A stretch of DNA of 17,607 bases from UMGS1470 sp051889215 (GTDB lineage: Bacteria > Bacillota > Clostridia > Christensenellales > UBA1242), in contig JBJFDC010000015.1 in assembly GCA_051889215.1 (NCBI GenBank), forward strand, positions 1 to 17,607, written 5' to 3'. The notes under the pieces are model-generated. The model saw only the letters and a program-made list of their open reading frames with translations. It ran no database searches and had not been told where the DNA came from. Below are positions 1 through 6,423 of this stretch, piece after piece. The stretch's first letter is position 1; each line of letters begins with the position of its first letter. The position numbers and the translations under genes were made by a program.

Positions 1-35
1 CGCTCAAAGAGCTTGGAATCAAAGTTATCAAATAA
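1..35 (+). CDS. 3' end of an unidentified upstream gene (partial)
   Basis: The reading frame starting at base 3 gives a short, credible C-terminus (LKELGIKVIK) and stops at TAA 33-35, 17 bases before a strong terminator hairpin. The other two forward frames run on into the hairpin and look non-coding. Codons (aaa, atc, gtt, ctt) match those of the downstream genes. Only about eleven residues are visible, so no family or function can be given. Confidence 0.5.
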   Translation, partial: LKELGIKVIK

Positions 36-52
36 TAACACAATTTTCAAAG

Positions 53-77
53 AACACGGCATGACGCTGTGTTTTTT
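53..77 (+). terminator. Rho-independent terminator of the upstream gene
   Basis: Arms AACACGGC (53-60) and GCTGTGTT (66-73) pair over 8 bp with one G-T wobble and a five-base loop (ATGAC), followed by a T-run to 77 and more T-rich sequence. A-T pairs can extend the stem outward (49-52 with 74-77). It separates the partial gene at the left edge from the phosphoesterase operon. Confidence 0.8.
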
Positions 78-150
78 GTTTTTTTGTTTCGACAAAATTC
101 TTTTTTGTTCAACATGACCAAAAAACATAATTTTCGAGTTTGATTTGAGT

Positions 151-183
151 TTGATATTGACACCAATAATTCTATATGATAAT
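151..183 (+). promoter_or_regulatory. Sigma-A-type promoter of the phosphoesterase operon
   Basis: Two overlapping readings are possible: TTGATA (151-156), 18 bases, TATGAT (175-180); or TTGACA (157-162), 15 bases, GATAAT (178-183). Each places the transcription start at about 187-192, leaving a 25-30-base leader before the ATG at 217. Because the promoter lies here, starts upstream of 217 (for example 145) are unlikely. Confidence 0.6.
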
Positions 184-216
184 ATATTGTTATATATAAT
201 AACAAGGCAGGTGAAC

Positions 217-1374
217 ATGACTGATTTAAGATCACTTTTTGCGGGCACGGTTATCTCAACATACAAAAATGGTGTTGTGACTGATGATACAAAGGAGGTC
301 ATGCGAACTGAACATAATAATTTTGTCGGCAGTTCAAGTGCATATGATCCCGAAACACTCAAAAAAATGTCAATGTTCTGGGATGACGACAAACTCTTGA
401 TTGTCCCTCTGTTTGACTCGCATATTGGTGGCGAGAGTTATAAAGATGAGCGCCTCAAAATGGTTCTTGATTTCATTTATAATTGCAGAATTGCAAAGAC
501 TTTTTTTGGCGGCGACATGTTTGATAATGCAAACACGCTTGGAAAAACAAATTCACAACTTTCAAGACTCAACCCCGACAATCAATTTTGCTATGGCTTG
601 GATATGCAAGAACTAAACAATTGCATTCAAATGGACAAAGTTTTGTTCGCGCTTGCAGGAAATCATGATGGCTCAACCAACAACAGAACAAAAGATGCAA
701 ACATTTCATTGGTTAAAAATTTCTGCTTGATGAATCACATTCCATACGTTCAATATAATGCTTTGCTCAAAGTTATTTCAAGATATGGAAAATATGATGT
801 TGAAACAAACATTTTTGCAACTCATGGTTCAAGCAAAACAATGGAGCCAGCAGTTGCTTGCGAGTCAGAGCGTGGCAAAATGCAAAATGCAATGATGGCA
901 GCGGGGTTTGACCCAAGCATTGTTGACTTGTCATATTTTGGACACTTGCATATTGATGGGCATATTCCAACAACAATCCACACCTCAATTTATGACGAAA
1001 ACGGCAAAAACATCGCGGACAAAACAAAAACACTCCACACAATTTGCGAACCGCCAATGCAAGGAATGAACGACTTTTCAGCAAGGTCAAACATGAGGCC
1101 AACAACAACAAACGCATATGCAACAGAACTTTGCTGGGTTGCAAATCCAAGATACAAAACAAACAAGGACACTGAATTTTCACACATTCTGCACGTGGCA
1201 CGCTTCCCAATCCTTGAAAAAGATAAAAATGCCTACACAATGTTTGCAAAACACTATCTTGAAAGCGAGTTATATCGTGAACCTCATGAAATCAAAAAAG
1301 AACTTGAAGAAAAATATTTGAACAACAATCAACCCGTCATCAAAGATTATCCAACGTTGATTGAGGGGATATAG
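217..1374 (+). CDS. Calcineurin-like metallophosphoesterase, catalytic residues intact
   Basis: A 385-residue protein of the calcineurin-like metallophosphoesterase family, which uses two metal ions to hydrolyse phosphomonoesters or diesters, including nucleic acids. All signature motifs are present in order: D67-x-H69 (FDSHIGG), G99-D100-x-x-D103 (GGDMFDN), G148-N-H-D151, H203 (ATHG), and G242-H-L-H245. No signal peptide or membrane segment is seen, so it is probably cytoplasmic. About 140 residues follow the last motif, longer than a minimal domain; they contain aromatic and Cys-containing stretches I do not recognise. The frame is open from 145, but the ATG at 217 is preferred: it follows an AAGGCAGGTG ribosome site and lies downstream of the promoter. 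It is the first gene of an operon with a degenerate paralogue and a zinc-ribbon protein. The substrate is unknown; phage or plasmid origin is possible but not shown. Confidence 0.85.
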   Translation: MTDLRSLFAGTVISTYKNGVVTDDTKEVMRTEHNNFVGSSSAYDPETLKKMSMFWDDDKLLIVPLFDSHIGGESYKDERLKMVLDFIYNCRIAKTFFGGDMFDNANTLGKTNSQLSRLNPDNQFCYGLDMQELNNCIQMDKVLFALAGNHDGSTNNRTKDANISLVKNFCLMNHIPYVQYNALLKVISRYGKYDVETNIFATHGSSKTMEPAVACESERGKMQNAMMAAGFDPSIVDLSYFGHLHIDGHIPTTIHTSIYDENGKNIADKTKTLHTICEPPMQGMNDFSARSNMRPTTTNAYATELCWVANPRYKTNKDTEFSHILHVARFPILEKDKNAYTMFAKHYLESELYREPHEIKKELEEKYLNNNQPVIKDYPTLIEGI

Positions 1375-1382
1375 GAGGAGAT

Positions 1383-2558
1383 ATGACAAACATTCAAGCA
1401 ACAAACTTTTATAATCCAAAAAAGAGCGAAACGCTTCTTGAATATTGGTGCAAAGCAAATCTTCTTCAAGAAGATTATCAGAGATGGCAAAAACAACTCG
1501 TCAACTATGCAACAATGGAAGAAGTTGAAAAGTTTGTTTTTGCGAACAAATCCGATTATGTTGAACAACTTCTTGACAAAAAGACAAAGCAAATAAGTGA
1601 TGAGGAAATTGTTCTTGACAAAGACCATAAATATTTGAGGATTGTTTTCTTTTCGTCCGCTCATTACTATGATGTTGGCAATCATCAGGTCTTGAACAAC
1701 AGAAAGGTTTTTCAAGAAAAACTTGCAACAAATAATGACAGCACAAAAACAGTTGTGATTTTTGCTGGCGACCTTTTGGGAACCGAGTGGAAAATGAAAG
1801 ATTTTCGTGATGCCAAATTTGTTGAAAACAAAGACGGGTCAGCCGAAATAACTGACAAGCAAGGCAAAAAAGTTCTTTATTATGGACTTAACAAAAGAAT
1901 GCAAGAACTTGAAAGAGATGTTAAATATGCTCTAAAATCTGGCGCTGAAGTATATTTGATGAGGGGCGCTGAAGAACACGACATATATAAAAGCATTGGA
2001 CGAAATATTTTGAAAGAAGTTTATGAGAGAGCAAAACTCAAACCCGACCCAGAATATGATGTGGGCAATTTGCACTACATTAATGAGGGCGCAAGTTTGA
2101 AAGTCAATTTTGCCCGACAAAAAGAAGATGGCAGTGTGGTTTACGGAACGATTGGACTCCAGACAAACAACAACGACAAAGCATATACAACTCAAGGCAG
2201 CATAAGAGCATCAGAAAAAAGCAATGGAACATTGAATGCTGACGTGAGATTCGTCACAAATGCAAATGCTGTTGGCAATTTTGGAACAGTTTTCTATGTT
2301 TCGCCACAATCAAAATATCTCCGAACTCCAAAAGGCAAAAAACCAAATGAAGCACCACGCGATAATGATGTGTTCATGTTGTCGATGGAAGAGCCACACA
2401 ACATTGAAGTTAGAGTTGGCGATTTCATTCCTGACATAAAGTCTGCTCTCAAAATTGAAGCATACAAAGAACAATACAAAAACAAACAGTTGATTGAGAT
2501 TGCAAAGAAAAAAATTGATCAAAAATTAACAAATGACAATATTTTGGGGAGGTTATGA
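1383..2558 (+). CDS. Degenerate metallophosphoesterase-like protein (probable pseudoenzyme)
   Basis: A 391-residue protein starting at ATG 1383 behind a strong AGGAGGAG site (1373-1380) that overlaps the TAG stop of the preceding gene. Its central part can be aligned by eye with that phosphoesterase, but most metal ligands are replaced: D-x-H becomes S92-A-H94; GDMFD becomes G129-D130-L-L-G133; GNHD becomes GAEEHD (195-200); the THG histidine is aligned with T261; and GHLH becomes T292-N-A-N295 within an otherwise similar stretch (ADVRFVTNANAVG against VDLSYFGHLHIDG). It therefore looks like a paralogue that kept the fold and lost catalysis, perhaps a regulatory or structural partner. The N-terminal ~80 residues (NPKKSETLLEYWCKANLLQE and on) have no counterpart that I recognise. 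It is cytoplasmic by appearance. An alternative is an unrelated protein with chance resemblance; the ordered motif series makes this less likely. Confidence 0.7.
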   Translation: MTNIQATNFYNPKKSETLLEYWCKANLLQEDYQRWQKQLVNYATMEEVEKFVFANKSDYVEQLLDKKTKQISDEEIVLDKDHKYLRIVFFSSAHYYDVGNHQVLNNRKVFQEKLATNNDSTKTVVIFAGDLLGTEWKMKDFRDAKFVENKDGSAEITDKQGKKVLYYGLNKRMQELERDVKYALKSGAEVYLMRGAEEHDIYKSIGRNILKEVYERAKLKPDPEYDVGNLHYINEGASLKVNFARQKEDGSVVYGTIGLQTNNNDKAYTTQGSIRASEKSNGTLNADVRFVTNANAVGNFGTVFYVSPQSKYLRTPKGKKPNEAPRDNDVFMLSMEEPHNIEVRVGDFIPDIKSALKIEAYKEQYKNKQLIEIAKKKIDQKLTNDNILGRL

Positions 2559-2800
2559 TGGAAAGAAAAAGAACATTCTTTAATCAAACCTTCACATGCC
2601 CAATTTGCGGGAAAATTTATAAAGAGCCAGTGAATTTTTGTTCTGATTGCGGAAAGTGTATGTCGCCGGCAGGAGAGAACTTGGAAGAGCTTCAAAAAAA
2701 GAATGCTCAACTTGAAGTTTTGATTGCGTTAATAGAGCGCACGCAAGACAAGCAAACACTTGAAACAATCAAAAAAATGATAGCAAAATTGAAGAGTTGA
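2558..2800 (+). CDS. Small zinc-ribbon protein with helical tail
   Basis: An 80-residue protein. Residues 14-34 form a four-cysteine zinc ribbon: C14-P-I-C17-G ... C28-S-D-C31-G, with an extra C34. The remainder (from about residue 42) is a Lys/Glu/Leu-rich amphipathic helix, possibly a coiled coil (LEELQKKNAQLEVLIALIE). There is no membrane segment. GGGGAGG (2546-2552) lies 5 bases before the ATG at 2558 and only 2 before the in-frame ATG at 2555, so 2558 is preferred; 2555 would add one Met. Either start overlaps the upstream TGA, which suggests translational coupling to the pseudo-phosphoesterase. Zinc-ribbon plus helix proteins of this size often act as adaptors in protein or nucleic-acid complexes, but no specific role can be assigned. 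An operon terminator overlaps its stop codon. Confidence 0.8.
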   Translation: MERKRTFFNQTFTCPICGKIYKEPVNFCSDCGKCMSPAGENLEELQKKNAQLEVLIALIERTQDKQTLETIKKMIAKLKS

Positions 2801-2819
2801 TTATCCAACTCTTTTTTTT
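2792..2819 (+). terminator. Rho-independent terminator of the phosphoesterase operon
   Basis: A perfect 8-bp stem, AAGAGTTG (2792-2799) with CAACTCTT (2806-2813), has a six-base loop and is followed by six T (2814-2819). The hairpin begins inside the coding sequence: the TGA stop (2798-2800) spans the left arm and loop. Confidence 0.85.
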
Positions 2820-2827
2820 AAAAAAAA

Positions 2828-2900
2828 TATCATAAAATAATTAAAAATAAATATCAAAAAATAAAAAATAAATAAATTAAATCAATTTATCATAAAATAA
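2828..2900 (+). repeat. 13-bp direct repeat in an almost pure A/T leader
   Basis: TATCATAAAATAA occurs at 2828-2840 and again, exactly 60 bases on, at 2888-2900, three bases before the transglycosylase ATG. The whole 2814-2903 gap is almost only A and T and shows no TTGACA-like element. The repeat may be chance in such biased DNA, or each copy may carry a -10-like TAAAAT. Confidence 0.4.
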
Positions 2901-2903
2901 ATT

Positions 2904-3455
2904 ATGAAAAAAAAATTAGTTATATCGCTTTGTTCATGCGGACTTGCAATAATTTTGATATTAATTTTATTTTATTTGTTTTTTGAAATAAAATATCCGT
3001 TGAAATATGAAAATGATATCAGATTTTTTGCGGCAGAAAACGAGTTGCAAGCAAGTCTTGTCGCTGCAATAATTAACACTGAAAGCGGTTTTAATCCGAA
3101 TGCAAAATCGCAAAGCGGAGCAGAGGGACTCATGCAACTTATGCCGCGAACGGCACGGTTTGTTGCGAACAAATATGCCATAAATTTTGAGAGTAATGAT
3201 TTGTTCAATCCTCAAAAAAATATCGAAATTGGTTGCAAATATTTGAGATATCTATTCAATAAATTTAACGACAAAAAAACTGTGCTCTTTGCATATAATT
3301 CGGGTGAAGGAAATGTTGTGAATTGGCTTCAAAATCAAGATTTTTCAAACGATGGCAAAAAACTTGCTTCCTGTCCTTTTTTTGAAACAAACACATATGT
3401 TCAAAGAGTGGAAAGGGCAGAGAAAATTTATATAAAAAAAATATCCGCAAACTGA
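2904..3455 (+). CDS. Membrane-anchored lytic transglycosylase (SLT domain)
   Basis: A 183-residue protein of the soluble lytic transglycosylase (SLT, GH23) type, which cleaves the glycan strands of peptidoglycan. Residues 5-28 are a hydrophobic helix behind an MKKK start, acting as signal or anchor, so the domain lies outside the membrane. The domain covers about 40-175: catalytic E60 in IINTESGFNPNAKSQSGAEG, then LMQLMP (76-81), then AYNSGEGNV (130-138), and a Tyr-Val-x-x-V ending, all in family order. It is close to the minimal size, resembling the small SLT proteins next to Gram-positive envelope genes. No Shine-Dalgarno is visible: the bases before ATG are A/T only, so expression may be low or the leader very short. 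It converges on secA across a shared terminator. Confidence 0.9.
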   Translation: MKKKLVISLCSCGLAIILILILFYLFFEIKYPLKYENDIRFFAAENELQASLVAAIINTESGFNPNAKSQSGAEGLMQLMPRTARFVANKYAINFESNDLFNPQKNIEIGCKYLRYLFNKFNDKKTVLFAYNSGEGNVVNWLQNQDFSNDGKKLASCPFFETNTYVQRVERAEKIYIKKISAN

Positions 3456-3471
3456 TTTGCGGAATATTTTT
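3433..3471. terminator. Bidirectional terminator between the transglycosylase and secA genes
   Basis: CCGCAAA (3445-3451) pairs with TTTGCGG (3456-3462) around a CTGA loop. The stem extends with AATAT/ATATT after a one-base bulge. T-rich sequence follows on the plus strand (to 3471), and an A-run at 3433-3441 gives the U-run for transcription from the other side. The transglycosylase TGA stop (3453-3455) lies in the loop, and the secA TAA is at 3470-3472. Confidence 0.85.
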
Positions 3472-6184
3472 ATTCTTGTTCTTTCGTCTTTTGCGATGAT
3501 TGTTTTTCTGCCACTTCTTTTTTTGCCTTTTCTTCTTTCATTGCTCGTTCTGTTGTGACGCAATAGGAAAGTTGTTTGTTTATTGATTCAATAACTTTTG
3601 TGCGGACTTTGTCTTTTAGAAGAATGAAGAAATTATATGAATCTTTGCAAAAATCGTTGATTGCATTTTGATTTGTCATTTGGGCGATGTCAAACTGGAA
3701 TTTTGCTTGCTCAAGTCTATGCAGGTGACTTTGCCAAGCGTCATCATATTCTTTGAGAATGATGTTGCTTTTGATGAAATCAATTAAATGTGGGTAGTAA
3801 TCTTTTGTTTCGTTGATTGCTTTTTTAAAGATTTTTTTGGACAAAGTCAAGATGTCATTTTTAATGTCGCCCGGTTCTGTTGTTTGCAAATATAGGTCTG
3901 TGATTTTTGATGTGTTGAATCCATATTTTTTCAGATTATTTCTCAAATAATCTCCCGAACGCTTGTAATCTTCATCGCTTGAATTTTCGGTTGGACTGAA
4001 GTCATCATCAAATTTTTTTCCGAGTTGATAGTCGTCAACAATTTTTGATATGTCAGCTTGATATAATCCAAACAAATATTGTTCAAACTTTGTTGAAGCT
4101 TGGTCAGAAAGTTCAACATCGTTTGGATCAAACTCGTCGCAGATTTTTATTATTTCTTCTTTTTCAGAAAATATGGCAATTCTTTGCATGTTTTCTGGGG
4201 TGTTTATATAATAATTTGATTTTCTTGCTTGGGTCAACTGACTTTCCGCACTCTTTTGCATATTTTCGATTTGTGTTATGATTTTTGGGTCGGTTATTTC
4301 TTTGCTTGTATCAACTTTTCTCTTTCGCACCAAATCCAAATAATATTCTTCAGAATCTTCTCCAACGTTAAAGTTTTGACGCATATCGTCCCACGCAACA
4401 AAAATTTCGCTTGAACCCGGTTCACCTTGTCGTCCAGCACGGCCTCGAAGTTGATTGTCAACGCGGCGCGAAGTGTTGAGAGCGGTTCCAATAACTGCAA
4501 GTCCACCGAGTTTCATCACTTCCAATTTTTCAGCATCTGTCTCTTTTTTGAAAGCATTTTTGATTTCGTTAAATTTGTCTCTTGCGGCTTGTTGTTCCTC
4601 ATTTGAAGGTTGCAGGTGAGAGTCGGCAAAAGATATGAGTTCAGGAGAAAATCCAAGTTTTTGCATTTCTTCTTTTGCCATAAATGTTGGGTTTCCGCCA
4701 AGTTTTATATCTGTTCCACGTCCAGCCATGTTTGTTGCGATTGTGATTGCACCTTTCTTTCCGGCTTGAGCAATGATTTTGCTTTCTTCTTCGTCATTTA
4801 TTGCATTGAGAAGATTAAATTCAAGCCCCATGCTTTCGAGAAGTTCAGCAAGTGCAATCGAGTTTTCAACAGATGTTGTTCCAATCAAAATTGGGCGGCC
4901 AGACTCATGCAGTTCAAGAATACGTTTTTTCATTGCTTCGTTTTTTGCCTGAAGCGTGTGATAAAAACGGAAATGTTCGTCTGTTCGGCGAATTGGTTTG
5001 TTCGTTTCAATTTTGTCAACGTGTAGTCCGTAAATTTGTTCGAGTTCTTCTTGGTCTGTCTTGCATGTTCCACTCATGCCACCAATGTTTTCATATAGTT
5101 TGAAAAAGTTCTGGAAATTGATGCTCGATTGAGTTGTCGAATATGGGCTGATTTTTAATCCTTCTTTTGACTCAATCGCCTGTTGGATTCCGTGCGAATA
5201 GTGTCTTCCGTCCAAAATTCTGCCCGTTGTTTCACCAACAATTTGAACTTTGCCATCTTTTACAACATAATTTATATCTTTTTTGAACAACGCTCTTGCT
5301 TTAAGCGCATTATTGCAGTATGTCAAAAGTTCTTGGTTGTCCTCATTAAACAAGTTTTCCACATGAAAAAACTTTTCCAGTTTTGCAATTCCCTCTTCTG
5401 AAAAAGACACGCAATTATGCTCGGTGTCAACATAGAAATCAGTTTCTTCCACGAGTGAATTGATTGCAATTGTGCTATAGCGCAAAACTTCAGTTTCAAA
5501 CTTTGAGATATCTTCTTGTTTTGCAAGAATGAGGGGAGTGCTTGCTTCATCAAGGAGAGCATTGTCCGCTTCGTCAATAACAATGCTGTTCAGACCCCTC
5601 AAGACTTTGTCTTGATCAGAAGTTGATGAATTGTCGCGAAGATAGTCAAATCCAAGTTCTGTCGCAGTTGTGTAGGTGACATTGCAAGCATAAGCATTTT
5701 GTTTTTGTTTTGTGTCCATTTGAGAGGTTGACAGTCCAACACTCATTCCCAAAAATCCAAATAATTTTGACATTTGTTCGCTGTCACGTTTTGCAAGATA
5801 TTCATTTGATGTGACGACATGCACGTTTTCTCCGTAAAGGGCATGAAGATAAGCAACGAGAGGGACAACAATTGTTTTTCCTTCGCCTGTTGCCATTTCA
5901 GCGAGATTGCCTTCCGCGATGGAAATTCCACCCTTGAGTTGAACAGGGTATTGTTTCATGCCAAGAACTCTCCAAGTTGCCTCACGAACAAGTGCAAATG
6001 CTTCTGGCATGAGTTTGCTTTCTTTTTCTCCATTTTTTGCCCTTGCCACAAGTTCGGCACTTTTTTGTTTCAGTTCATCATCTGACATTTTTGAATATGT
6101 CGCATCAAGTGCAAGAATTTTATCGAGTTTTTGATCCAATTTCTTTGCTCTTGAACTATCCATTGCTTTATCCAATAAATCCAT
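3470..6184 (-). CDS. secA: SecA-family preprotein translocase ATPase, divergent
   Basis: A 904-residue SecA homologue, the ATPase that drives secreted proteins through the SecYEG channel. Visible in order: N-terminal SecA signature (LDKILALDATYSKMSDDELK), Walker A MATGEGKT (97-104), VHVVTSNEYLAKRD (121-134), GFDYLRDN (178-185), motif II DEAD (204-207) followed by LLDEASTPLI (210-219), GGMSGTCKTDQEE (368-380), TNMAGRGTDIKLGGNP (484-499), QLRGRAGRQGEPGSS (578-592), and a helical-scaffold region with WQSHLHRLEQ (817-826). Several usually near-invariant stretches differ: DEVD is DEAD, GTERHESRR is GTALNTSRR (566-574), the SLED-LM segment is AWDDMRQN, and the C-terminal cysteine zinc finger is absent (the tail is Lys/Glu/Gln-rich). 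It could be the housekeeping SecA of a fast-evolving lineage or an accessory SecA2. The start is supported by GGAG (6190-6193) and a promoter just upstream. It is divergent from the giant surface-protein gene. Confidence 0.92.
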   Translation of the reverse strand: MDLLDKAMDSSRAKKLDQKLDKILALDATYSKMSDDELKQKSAELVARAKNGEKESKLMPEAFALVREATWRVLGMKQYPVQLKGGISIAEGNLAEMATGEGKTIVVPLVAYLHALYGENVHVVTSNEYLAKRDSEQMSKLFGFLGMSVGLSTSQMDTKQKQNAYACNVTYTTATELGFDYLRDNSSTSDQDKVLRGLNSIVIDEADNALLDEASTPLILAKQEDISKFETEVLRYSTIAINSLVEETDFYVDTEHNCVSFSEEGIAKLEKFFHVENLFNEDNQELLTYCNNALKARALFKKDINYVVKDGKVQIVGETTGRILDGRHYSHGIQQAIESKEGLKISPYSTTQSSINFQNFFKLYENIGGMSGTCKTDQEELEQIYGLHVDKIETNKPIRRTDEHFRFYHTLQAKNEAMKKRILELHESGRPILIGTTSVENSIALAELLESMGLEFNLLNAINDEEESKIIAQAGKKGAITIATNMAGRGTDIKLGGNPTFMAKEEMQKLGFSPELISFADSHLQPSNEEQQAARDKFNEIKNAFKKETDAEKLEVMKLGGLAVIGTALNTSRRVDNQLRGRAGRQGEPGSSEIFVAWDDMRQNFNVGEDSEEYYLDLVRKRKVDTSKEITDPKIITQIENMQKSAESQLTQARKSNYYINTPENMQRIAIFSEKEEIIKICDEFDPNDVELSDQASTKFEQYLFGLYQADISKIVDDYQLGKKFDDDFSPTENSSDEDYKRSGDYLRNNLKKYGFNTSKITDLYLQTTEPGDIKNDILTLSKKIFKKAINETKDYYPHLIDFIKSNIILKEYDDAWQSHLHRLEQAKFQFDIAQMTNQNAINDFCKDSYNFFILLKDKVRTKVIESINKQLSYCVTTERAMKEEKAKKEVAEKQSSQKTKEQE

Positions 6185-6201
6185 ATTTTCTCCGTTGGTT
6201 C

Positions 6202-6231
6202 ATTATACAAAATTTGCATTGTCAAAGTCAA
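6202..6231 (-). promoter_or_regulatory. Promoter of the secA-family gene
   Basis: On the minus strand TTGACT (6231-6226), 18 bases, then a perfect TATAAT (6207-6202). A second TTGACA (6225-6220) lies too close to be used with this -10. Transcription would start near 6195, giving a leader of only about a dozen bases that just includes the GGAG ribosome site. Confidence 0.7.
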
Positions 6232-6299
6232 TAGTTATGTTTTAAAATGCCAAATCAATAAAAATCTGTGGCACATAAATTTTTAAAAGAATGCTTGTT

Positions 6300-6340
6300 T
6301 GTGAAATTTGTGTGAAATATTATATAAATATAATAATATT
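6300..6340. repeat. Operator-like direct repeat and palindrome in the divergent control region
   Basis: TGTGAAAT occurs at 6300-6307 and 6311-6318, spaced 11 bases (one helical turn). It overlaps a perfect inverted repeat, AATATTAT (6316-6323) and ATAATATT (6333-6340), with a nine-base spacer. Both lie between the secA and giant-gene promoters, a usual place for regulator sites. The A/T richness makes chance palindromes likely. Nothing else coding is seen in 6185-6423. Confidence 0.35.
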
Positions 6341-6363
6341 GTCGAAAAAAAGTCAAAATATGA

Positions 6364-6392
6364 TTGACAGCGAGTTTTTGGCGACTTAAAAT
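6364..6392 (+). promoter_or_regulatory. Promoter of the giant surface-protein gene
   Basis: A perfect -35 TTGACA (6364-6369), a 17-base spacer, and -10 TAAAAT (6387-6392, five of six consensus). Transcription would start near 6399, about 25 bases before the proposed TTG start, with AGAGG (6411-6415) as ribosome site in the leader. Confidence 0.7.
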
Positions 6393-6423
6393 TATGATAT
6401 AAATTTTAGCAGAGGTTTGCAAA

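Noticed and set aside
101..125. Hairpin TTTTTTGTTCA / TGACCAAAAAA as a second terminator
   Set aside because: One mismatch, mostly A-T pairs and no T-run after it on either strand; likely a by-product of A/T-rich tracts.
145..216. A 24-codon N-terminal extension of the phosphoesterase (ATG at 145)
   Set aside because: It would place the start upstream of the promoter elements, has no ribosome site, and adds a hydrophobic stretch uncharacteristic of this family. ATG 217 has a site.
773..1249. A 158-codon antisense frame over the phosphoesterase gene
   Set aside because: It lies wholly opposite a well-supported gene, has no ribosome site or family pattern, and arises from codon bias on the sense strand.
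1383..2558. Calling the second phosphoesterase-like gene a pseudogene
   Set aside because: The frame is intact, with a very strong ribosome site and translational coupling; only catalytic residues are lost, so pseudoenzyme fits better.
2556..3455. Mollicute-type code with TGA read as Trp
   Set aside because: TGA ends three genes exactly at overlaps or terminators, and TGG is used for Trp throughout.
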